From assembly GCA_015227615.1 (NCBI GenBank), contig JAALGZ010000011.1:558001-622000 (forward strand): DNA of 64,000 nucleotides, in the 5' to 3' direction. The stretch comes from Labyrinthula sp. Ha (Eukaryota > Sar > Bigyra > Labyrinthulida > Labyrinthulaceae). Below the pieces are notes generated by a model. The model saw only the letters and a program-made list of their open reading frames with translations. It did no database searches and was not told the DNA's origin. This document shows, in pieces, positions 55,775-64,000 of the stretch; position 1 is the first letter of the stretch; the number at the start of each line of letters is the position of its first letter. The position numbers and the translations under genes are program-made.

Positions 55775-57556
55775 ATGCTTTTAAGAGCCGGCACCCACAC
55801 GAATAGGTTCAAGACAAAGCTCAAGTGGACTGGGCCCTATAAAATTATGAGAACCCTTTCAGGAAATGTCTACGAGATTGAGTCGCTGCAGGGCAAGAAG
55901 ACCACGGCGCATTCCACACGTCTCCTTTGGTACGAGCCAGAGGGCTATATTCCGAGCACTGAAGTTGTGAAGCAGTTCGCCTCCGATGCAGGACAACTTG
56001 AAGTGCAACAGTTCACCGGCTTGAGACATGAGAACGGTAGATATAAATTATGCACACGATGGAAAGGATTTACCGAAGCAGATGACACGTGGGAGCCACT
56101 GGATGTGATATGGGAAGACGTGAAACACGTTGTAGAAGCTTTTTTTAGGAAGAGGGGAGAGGATCAGATGATAAGAGAAGCAAAACTTTTCCTGGAGACG
56201 GCACAACAGAGAGCAAGAGCAGCAAAGTTTTGGGATGTATATGAAGACGAGGTGCTCATAGGGGCAATAAGAAAGCACGGAGTTGGGAACTATTCGGCGA
56301 TCCTGAGCAAGAACTATTTACCAGGGAGATCCAAGCAGGCACTTTATTTTAGAACGCAGCGACTGTTGGGAAAGCAGTCAATCTTCGAATATAGGTTGCT
56401 TAGGCAGGATGCGAGCGCTGTGGCGAGGTTTAATGCACAGAGGTACGGTGTTGAGTTCTACAAGGAAAAGACCAGAGTGGTTCCAAGATGGGAATCTTTA
56501 GCTAGAAGATGGTTCAACTTGAAGAGGTTCGGCCTCAGGAGCAGTGCGGAGCTCGAGCACGTAGCATTTTATAGGAACAACTCCAATATACAACAAAAAC
56601 AAGAGTCACTTGAATATCTAAAGTTGGCAAAAGTTAGAGAAAAGTACAAAGAAAATATTCTCCCTAGGAACATGGATGTCGAAGAGACCATGAATAAACT
56701 CGAGGAAGAAGTAGCGGAGCACAGGAGGCTGGAAATGAGGAAAGTAGAAAAGGACAAACAGCTGGAAGTAATCCTCGAAGAGTTCAGGTCCAGAAGAGCT
56801 TCAAAACTTGGTCGGGATGAATACGCGTCAAGGAACAATGAAAGGTTAAAGGCGAAGCGCATTGGAACGACGTGGATGTATGAAGTCTTCAGTGGAAACG
56901 TCTCATTGGGTGCTGGACTTATTCCGCCGCCTGGAGCATATTCTGTTTGCGCCGATGTGAAAACACTGGATTGGGATGAGTTTATTCGGACTATGCTAAG
57001 AATAGGGTTTGGAATGCCGGAGGTAATGATTGTCGATCCTCCTTGGCGTGTCGCACCATCGAACCCTTCACGTGGAGTAGCATTGAGATACAAGACATTT
57101 TCTGACAACGACATCAAGGCTATCCCCATAAGCAGATTGGTTCCAAGAGGCCTCGTATTCTACTGGGTAGCAAAAAGTAAGGCCAAGCTGGTTCAAGAAT
57201 GGATGAAGCAAGCCGGCTACAAGGAAAAAGGCCGTATCGTCTGGGTAAAGTTTTCGGAAAAGAAGTTGATTCAGCCGGGGCCAGGAAACTTGGTGGCTAC
57301 AGCTACAGAAGAGTGCATAGTTTTCCAGAGGGGAATTCTACCGAGCACGATGATGCAGGCTCATCTCGGTAGCGATGTGATCCTGGCACCTAGAAGACCG
57401 AATAGCAGGAAGCCGCGGGAACTAAGGAGCAGAGTTGAAGCATGTTGTGGAGGATGCGCGAAGATAGAGATTTTTGGAAGAAAACCTGAAGTTGACAAGA
57501 ACTGGCTCGTGGTCGGAGATGAGCTGGAATATACGTCACATGTTTTCAGAAATTAG
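55775..57556 (+). CDS. Retrotransposon Pol C-terminal extension: chromodomain, SANT and MT-A70 methyltransferase
   Basis: 593 codons in the same frame as the rest of pol, after the stop at 55760-55762. Residues 1-55 are the integrase C-terminal GPY/F-like module (LKWTGPYKIMRTLSGNVYEI). Residues ~75-124 form a chromodomain (RYKLCTRWKGFTEADDTWEP). Residues ~152-200 match a SANT/Myb repeat (FWDVYEDEVLIGAIRKHGVG, then LPGRSKQALYFRTQRLLG). A charged coiled coil spans ~285-345. Residues ~385-550 are MT-A70: a PPPGAYSVCADV strand, the catalytic DPPW (421-424), ISRLVPRGLVFYWVAKS and RIVWVKFSEKKL, most like METTL3. Such enzymes methylate N6 of adenine in RNA or DNA. The usual H-rich NHGKEH-type block is ATATEE here, so activity needs proof. 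Confidence 0.85.
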   Translation: MLLRAGTHTNRFKTKLKWTGPYKIMRTLSGNVYEIESLQGKKTTAHSTRLLWYEPEGYIPSTEVVKQFASDAGQLEVQQFTGLRHENGRYKLCTRWKGFTEADDTWEPLDVIWEDVKHVVEAFFRKRGEDQMIREAKLFLETAQQRARAAKFWDVYEDEVLIGAIRKHGVGNYSAILSKNYLPGRSKQALYFRTQRLLGKQSIFEYRLLRQDASAVARFNAQRYGVEFYKEKTRVVPRWESLARRWFNLKRFGLRSSAELEHVAFYRNNSNIQQKQESLEYLKLAKVREKYKENILPRNMDVEETMNKLEEEVAEHRRLEMRKVEKDKQLEVILEEFRSRRASKLGRDEYASRNNERLKAKRIGTTWMYEVFSGNVSLGAGLIPPPGAYSVCADVKTLDWDEFIRTMLRIGFGMPEVMIVDPPWRVAPSNPSRGVALRYKTFSDNDIKAIPISRLVPRGLVFYWVAKSKAKLVQEWMKQAGYKEKGRIVWVKFSEKKLIQPGPGNLVATATEECIVFQRGILPSTMMQAHLGSDVILAPRRPNSRKPRELRSRVEACCGGCAKIEIFGRKPEVDKNWLVVGDELEYTSHVFRN

Positions 57557-57557
57557 G

Positions 57558-57581
57558 TTGAGGTCATGGGATTGACCTCAA
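57558..57581. other. Hairpin just upstream of the 3' LTR
   Basis: A perfect 9-bp stem (TTGAGGTCA and its complement) with a 6-nt loop (TGGGAT), a few bases after the pol stop codon. It abuts the purine run before the LTR. Confidence 0.6.
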
Positions 57582-57586
57582 AGGGG
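57580..57586 (+). other. Putative polypurine tract
   Basis: AAAGGGG lies 3 bases before the 3' LTR and is the best candidate for the plus-strand primer; CAAT separates it from the LTR's GGGG. Confidence 0.5.
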
Positions 57587-57589
57587 CAA

Positions 57590-57726
57590 TGGGGTAATTC
57601 CATTTCGAGTGTAACATAAATAGCTAATATTGTCGAGTTAAGCGTTAATACATACCAAGCGATACATATTTTCAAAAGATACAAAACGTCCCCAGAGGTA
57701 ATCCGAAACCCCTGGGAAGTACGCCA
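57590..57726 (+). repeat. 3' LTR
   Basis: 137 bp, nearly identical to the 5' LTR (about 97%). It is followed directly by CCCTT, matching the CCCTT that precedes the other LTR. Confidence 0.92.
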
Positions 57727-58289
57727 CCCTTCTGATTTGATTGGTCTGACTAATTTCCCAAAATAAAGTTTCGTTATACTTCGCCTGAATCAGTGATGCA
57801 CAGAAAGGTGTTTTCCCATACTTTGACGAAATTTAGAGGGGGCTGGCAAAATAGTATGGGCTCATTCTAATGGAGAATTACAAACAAAATTATACAAAAT
57901 GGAGAACCCAAAGGAAAAAGACTTGAATCGAAGGTTGTACAGTCACCAAAACAAGTTTAAAGCTAAATTTAGGCAAAATGGAGGGTAGCGAGCTGTTCTA
58001 CCTCAAAAGAAAAGATCGGGGTTATTACTATGCTTGCCAGTGGTTGATTTATGTGGAAAACTTGCGCTTCTCACCACCTTTATTGGGCAAAGAGCTTTTC
58101 AAAATGGTGTTGGAACTGTAGAAGGTTTAAAAGATACAAAATAAAATGTGCTTTAGACAAAAATTACTCATTTTCAATTAACGTTAAGCTTAATTCTTAT
58201 ACTTCTAAGTTCATTTTTCCTTGTAATTAACGAGAATCACTGCAATTACGAGGAGAAATCTCTTCGAAGAGTTAAGGAACATGCATAAG

Positions 58290-59700
58290 AGCATAGAACT
58301 GAGGGGTTAAGCATTATTAAATACTTCGGAGTTGCCGAAAGTGGTATTGCGGCAGCAGATGTTGATCATCAGCGCAACGTTCCAGGCATATTTTTTGACA
58401 AGACATTAGTAGAAAGTTCTATGAAAAAAGGTGAAACATCAGTTGATTGCAGTGAAGATGATAATATTAAAAAGTTAATTGCATGTGGCAAGAAATGCCT
58501 AGAACTTAGAAGAAGATTGTATCTTAATTGGGATTTTCCCAAAGCTAGCTAAGTTATTCTAAATGGACTCATCTTACAAGAGGACCTACAAAATAATTTA
58601 AAAAAATGTATATGAGGATGGTGTCCAGGTGCGTACTACCCATGATACCAGTAAATATAGGTTGTTACCAATTATCCCTTGCGGGATCAATTCTTTTCTG
58701 AAAACCATAGAGTTCGGATGCACCATGATGAAAACCGAGTCAAGCGTTGATGTCATGAAAAGCTTGAGGGTTCTGAGGCTTTAAAAGGTGGAGGTCATCA
58801 TGAACGATGGCAGCAAAGATTTGGAGTCAGTTCTTGAAGCAGTTTGTGAATTACATTTTTTTCTCTCCAAGTTGCACTTCTTTGAGACATTGAACTCTGC
58901 TGCATCTGGCCTAAAGGATGATAAAAGGATAAAGCGTATCTCTAACTTGCGGGATGTAATGACAGGAAGTCTTGGTGAGGAGAAGGATCTTGATCAGTTT
59001 ATTGAGAATATGCTAACTGAGTTTGAAGAGAAACCGCAACAGCTAAGCTTAAAAAAATTAAAAGAAAGAAAGTGTGTTGGGAAATGATCCAAAAGTGTCT
59101 CACCTTTTCCCACAATGCTACTCAGAGGGTTAAATCATTTCATGCAGCCATCAAAGAACAAGGCACCTTGAAATCCAGTAACAAAGCTTGGACTCAATGA
59201 GGTTGTCACTTACCACGAGAATACTATGGACAATTACATGGAAACAACTTTAAAAAATTCAAGAACTTGATCAGGCAGGATTGGCTCGTTTCCAAAGAAG
59301 TTGATGAAGTATTCACAGTAGATTTTAAGTTGATGGCAGGTTACTGTATTATTGAAGAATTCAGTGAGTGTAAGTTTCTTGTAATTGATTCAACTTCCAG
59401 GGTGAACAAGAGATATATTCTAGCAGTTGTAGAACGGGATGGACTAAGAGTTCCTTCTTGTAGTTGTGAGACGTGGAATAATCTTCGTTTTACTTGCAGG
59501 CATTATGATCAATATTTTGATCGTAAAAGGATCCTATATTTTTTCATAAATCACCTTCCAAGAATCTGAAGGCTCCAGGCTAACTCTCGTTTCAAACATG
59601 CTTTGCGGGAAATGGGTTTCAAATCTACCGGATCTGATGGGGTGTTGAGTTGAAGGTTAAGGTTCCATTACATCATCTTGCTCACATTCTAAGAAAACCG
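58290..59700 (+). pseudogene. Decayed MULE-like transposase relic with SWIM finger
   Basis: Broken coding pieces in several frames. At 58788-59087 a helical segment (KLHFFETLNSAASGLKDDKR) remains. At 59267-59569 comes IRQDWLVSKEVDEVFTVDF..YCIIEEFSECKFLVIDS, then CSCETWNNLRFTCRHYDQYF, a clean SWIM zinc finger (CxCx9CxH) of the kind found at the C-terminal side of Mutator-like transposases. Stops and frameshifts separate the pieces, and the DDE core is not recognisable. No terminal inverted repeats were found. Confidence 0.55.
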
Positions 59701-60059
59701 GAGACCAAATATTCCAACCTTCTCATTGCATGAAAAGGACTATTTGGACATGCCAACAGCAACAATGAAGTCTAAGAAAAACTTGCACCGCCGTCATAAG
59801 CATGAATACAGTCATGAAGGAAAATCCGTGTTGAAAATTTAAAAATATTGGTAAGTTGTCGGAAGAAGATGGGATCATGTTAGTGTCGCTGCAGAGAAGG
59901 ACCAGGAAAGGAGGAGGTAAAGGAGAAAAGGTGGTTTCACAAGTGAAATTCTCCCAACTGACCTTCAAAGGCGATAGCTCTGGGCTCTTCATCTTTTTCA
60001 TTTTAATTTGTATATCCTTTAACTTTTTCTTGCGTGAATAAGCTTGTACAAAAATGATA

Positions 60060-63000
60060 CACCGTTTTTCGTTTATTTTTTGATCCTTTGAGTAATTATT
60101 GTATAAGAGAATCTTGAACTCAAAAGTTGTCCATTATTTCTCCTTGAAGTTTGAACTTCTAAGAACCCTGAACCCAATACTTTTTCCTTTGTGTCTGTTC
60201 TTTTTCAGGAATAACTCTTGGAATAATAGTTGACCCTATCATCTTTCCGCGCATTGTTAAATAGCCCTTCCAACCCTATACCATTTACCTTTTTTCATCT
60301 TTCATAATTATCATTTTTCTTTAATTTCTTGTCCAAAATAAGTAAAAAATCCCTTGATTAGCAACCGAACAGGTAGAATAAAGGGATATGCCTTCTGTTT
60401 CCTTTCACCCTCTTCCTAAAGAAAAATTCTTTTGGAAATATTTTCCTCTGGTGTTTGCTTGCTTGACTTGTTTTACAGAATATCTTAATTCACAACAGAA
60501 ACAACTTGTACTTTCACTTTAAGCTCTTTACCCCATCAGAATATCCTTTTTCGAACATTCCGTATCTAGAACAGCTGTGCTATATTAAATTTGAGCTTTG
60601 AAATATCATCATCTGAGGATTGTTTGCTTGATACCTTTCAAAAATGAGCTCATCCTGTACAAGTACTTACCATATACTCTTATGGCGCGGTTTCCAAGAG
60701 AATATCAACTGTTATACTTTCATTAGCTTCAATAAGTTTTTGTCTGATTTTTGACATGAAATGTCAATTCTTGTCGCTAGGTTGCTTGATCCACTATCAG
60801 AATAACCCATGCATATTTTTTCCGCATCAACTTATGTTTGAATACTAAATTAAAACTTAAATTTATCAATATCTAGTTCATTCCCCTATGTTCTCCGGTG
60901 TGATGTTTCTTCTTCTTCTTTTCTTTGTAATAAAGTTCTTGCTGGTTGGTTTTCTTGGATAACTGTATTGTGAAATTAAATATATAACCCAATGAGAATT
61001 AAGACTATTTGACACCGGAATAAAAAATCTTATTTGAAGGAAAAGACTTGTTTTCACCATAATGTTAAGTAGCCGGTAATTTTGCCAGAGTAACTTTGAA
61101 ACGAATCAGAAATATTCAGAAAATCAAAAGCTGCTGTGATTCTAAACCTTGCCTGATAAAGAAATACTGAGCTACTATGACAGAAGTTGCTAGGTTAGAA
61201 CGCTGAATTTAGTTTAATTCATATCATTTCCTCGGAAACTTCTAGCGTAATTATCGACTCTCCAGCTCCACATTTATCCCTTCTGTTAAAAATTTTTAAC
61301 AAGATCCAGCAAAGACATAGCAATTAAGCGCAATTACACTTGATACTTTATAATTAAAGCAGCCAAAGTGGCGAATATCCAGTTTAGAGGGATTCAGAGT
61401 CTATGTTCCCTGCTTGAAAATTATTTATACATACTTACTGTTCAAGTTGAAGCCACCTGTAGTAGTACTATTGTTACAAAAATAAAACTGAATTTCGTGG
61501 TGTATGAAATTAATTGTTCAAATAAAGAGGAGATTTCAAGTTCTCGCTATTACCAGTATTTTTTTTCTTAAGCCTAAGATATACCAGTTTACATATTGGA
61601 TAGTTCAGACACAGAGCAACCTTCTTCATACATGCTTTTGTGATACTATTCTCATGTGCCAGAGTCGGCTGCTTTCTTACTTTTGCCTACAAGTATTACT
61701 AAGTTTATAAAAATTATAACATTTGAATCGATTCATTATTAAATTAAAAGGTCAAGATCGGGTCTTAGAACCTATTTTCGTCTTCTATTGGTTTTTTAGA
61801 TATTTGGATAAAGGCTATGAGGAGATCGTCAAGTACAAACCAAAACAAAAAAATGCTCTTCGCAAGGAAACTAACATAGTTCTTTAGTCACTTTTGGTAA
61901 AAATATTCATTTTTCGAAAGTAACATTTAGCTTATAGAATATAGACCTGGAAAATAGTGTCAAAACATTACCAAGACCTATTTAGAAAACAGTTATTGAC
62001 CACAAAATTAAGTAATTCTTATAAGCTATCAGCTATTAGCAACAATGTAAACCATGGGTAATTAACTTTTTTTAGTTCTTAGACTCCAATCAAAAAGATC
62101 TCTTTTTTCTTACCCCACATGTATACCAATGATAATGAGTAAATATAACCAATGGCTACACGACAATAAAAATACTGCCACGAAGAATAAGAACTCCATG
62201 TGCTGGCCAACACAAACATAAGCTTAGTTATAATGTGCATCACATATCACATATGAACAAATCTTACCCTCGCTTGTAGTAATGCACCTGTTTCAACCCC
62301 CTTTAGAAAAAAGGGTTGACAATGTATGCCTTCATCTATTTGTATTTATACTTAAACAAAGCATGAGAGGAAGAAAACGAGCCTTTATGCATGTTACCAG
62401 AAGTGTGTTATTTTACATAACCTAATTAATAGCGATATGCAAGTGAAACATAATCTGCGTAGCAAACATGCTTTCTTGGATGATAAGTTTTTATACCAAA
62501 AATTAAAAAACTCTCAGTTAAGAAGCGCATTTGATACTTATTGGACTACAGGGTTTAATATATTACAATTAAGTAATCCCATTTACATGGTTTTCCTTTT
62601 AGTGAGCTTTGATTTTGCAGTTTCTATAACAAACCCCTCAGATTTGTTGGCTGCAGGTAAGTCGAGTATTTAATCAAGATCCCCACTTAAGAAATAAATG
62701 CTTTTTTGAGACATGTTCCTATTAATAATTATTTTCTTCTTAGCAACATTTCATAGTTGGTAATTATTATTAATAAGAAATCCTTGAAGACAGTGCAGAC
62801 GAAACATAGTTCCCAAAGCACACAAGATTCCATATTATCTTTATTTGCTGAAAAATGACTGCGTAATTATACCTTATAGATTTATCTATGGCAAAACCGT
62901 TCAGGAAAGAACAAAGCATTTTCATCGGTAGACAGAGCATGAACTTCAGTAATTTAGCAAAATCCCGCAGGTTCCCATTCAACGCATAGGCAGAAAATGA

Positions 63001-63824
63001 GGGCTATAAAGATTTAAATAGTAGATTTCACAAGAAAAATTTTTGCTATGAGCTCATTAAGAGGTATAAGAGAAATTTGTTCTGAATGCTATATTTAAGA
63101 AACATATCATACAAGCAAATAGCTTTCATGGTACAAAGTTTTAATAGATGCTTAATGTAGGTCAATAGCTTTTTTTGTTTATTTTCCTTTAAACTAGGAT
63201 TATAGTTAAATTACCTCCAAAAAAATACAGTATTTTCCACATAAGATTTCCTTAAAATATTGGACGTTTTAAAATAAATCTTAAGCTTCGTATCTAAAAT
63301 TTATCTTCGGAGGTAGAATTATTCTCAACACAGTTGTTTGATCTTAGGTTTTATTTAGAATTAAAATTGTGCCTATTCATTAGTCTTACAGAAGAAAATT
63401 ATTGCGCGGAAAATATGAAAATGTTATTATAGTTTATAGCTACTCAAAGTTTTCTACGATAGTAATTTTGAACCGCAAATACTATCTTCTTCGATTATTT
63501 GATAGTTGTACCAAGAGTTTCCAAAGTGGAAAACGACTGAGATTGGTAAATTAATGTAAACAACAAATATAAAAATAACTCAAAGCAACAGAAGGCAGAG
63601 ATGAAATGCGTGGGTTCAAGTATTCTGATTCATGATCTGGTTTGCACCGTATACTAATATCCTATATACTTGCAGGAGCAAAATAATTAGTATTGAATGC
63701 TTCTTCATTCGTGTATTTAGTAAACAAATAATCCTATAAATATAAATGCGAGGGGAAAATAAAAGACCTTAACTTGCCTTCACTGCTTAATTTATACATT
63801 TCCTAAGCAGAGTGTTATCCTGAA
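60060..63824. other. Gene-free AT-rich spacer
   Basis: 3.7 kb with only short ORFs without domains. Nothing supported here. Confidence 0.4.
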
Positions 63825-64000
63825 CTAAACCTGCTTTAAATAGTCATCTGGTCTAGGCCTTGGTAAATCATATCTTTCACCTAAAGTTGAATATGCAACA
63901 CCTCCTAAACGACCTACAGCCTTTAACTTTTCTGATTGAACAGTTCCATCTTCTTCATCGAAAATGTCTTCTAATACGTGAGCTTTGACTACACGAACAA
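63825..64000 (-). CDS. Flavin-reductase-like (FMN-binding split barrel) protein, 3' part only
   Basis: The last 57 codons of a minus-strand gene that continues beyond the window; the stop TAG is at 63827-63825. The frame reads VRVVKAHVLEDIF, then KLKAVGRLGGVAYSTLGERYDLPRPRPDDYLK. The VxxxHVxDxxF strand and the closing GRLGGxxY..(F/Y)xLPRP are typical of the C-terminal end of flavin reductase / DIM6-NTAB family proteins, which use FMN and NAD(P)H in bacteria. Too short for the ORF search because no Met is inside the window. Family call is from memory of the motif; function remains open. Confidence 0.65.
   Translation of the reverse strand, partial: VRVVKAHVLEDIFDEEDGTVQSEKLKAVGRLGGVAYSTLGERYDLPRPRPDDYLKQV

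Larger units (their letters stand above)
50620..57726 (+). mobile_element. Ty3/gypsy-type LTR retrotransposon encoding chromodomain, SANT and MT-A70 domains
   Basis: 7.1-kb element with two 137-bp LTRs that differ at about two substitutions plus two compensating single-base indels. It is flanked by CCCT on both sides (CCCTT if the LTR is taken to start at GGGG). Order: gag, zinc knuckles, aspartic protease, reverse transcriptase, RNase H, integrase, chromodomain, SANT, MT-A70. Integrase after RNase H and the chromodomain mark it as Ty3/chromovirus-like. Its GC content is visibly higher than that of the surroundings. All pol-derived segments lie in one frame (51755-57556) but three stops interrupt it (53183, 55583, 55760), so this copy is probably no longer autonomous, though young by LTR identity. 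Confidence 0.95.

Noticed and set aside
1-64000. CRISPR arrays, rRNA, bacterial operon signals
   Set aside because: No spaced direct repeats or rRNA seen, and the gene structure is eukaryotic.

Overview
This is nuclear DNA of a eukaryote. The genes are interrupted by spliceosomal introns with GT..AG ends. They include a NEDD8-activating enzyme subunit, a heat shock factor, PHAX- and EAPP-like proteins, microsomal-type P450s and a Ty3-type LTR retrotransposon. TAA, TAG and TGA all act as stops. The most distinctive genomic trait is intron size: every intron I could define with confidence is only about 27-34 nt long. Long AT-rich, gene-free stretches separate islands of tightly packed genes. 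I cannot assign a species or phylum from this; a protist or alga is plausible, but that is inference.

Layout. 1-1.6 kb: no gene seen. 1.6-3.4 kb (-): NAE1/AXR1-like subunit of the NEDD8 E1. 3.4-8.4 kb: gene-free. 8.4-14.9 kb is a dense housekeeping island: a class I methyltransferase (-), an EAPP-like protein (+), a PHAX-type RNA-binding protein (+), a five-exon hypothetical gene (-), a minimal heat shock factor (+) and a HEAT-repeat phosphatase-regulator-like protein (-). 18.0-19.6 kb (+): intronless amidophosphoribosyltransferase, the first committed step of purine synthesis. 20.2-23.2 kb (-): a large MORN-repeat protein with IQ-like, WW-like and zinc-finger segments, preceded in the same frame by a small basic coiled-coil ORF. 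24-33.5 kb: gene-poor.

33.5-37.0 kb holds decayed or non-autonomous mobile elements: a LINE relic, a foldback element with 68-bp arms, and two small TIR repeats. 37.2-50.1 kb is a lineage-specific cluster: P450 plus M8-like metalloprotease, duplicated in tandem, then a tail-anchored Cys-rich protein and a third, inverted protease copy. Near-identical blocks inside otherwise diverged duplicates point to gene conversion. The three proteases share an upstream motif and the same start context.

50.6-57.7 kb is a complete Ty3/gypsy-type element with 137-bp LTRs and a target-site duplication. Beyond gag, protease, RT, RNase H and integrase it carries a C-terminal extension of chromodomain, SANT/Myb-like domain and an MT-A70 (METTL3-like) adenine methyltransferase with an intact DPPW motif. 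Three in-frame stops break this copy. A retroelement carrying its own putative N6-adenine methyltransferase is the most novel item in the window. 58-59.7 kb is a decayed SWIM-domain (MULE-like) transposase. The last 176 bases carry the 3' end of a flavin-reductase-like gene on the minus strand.
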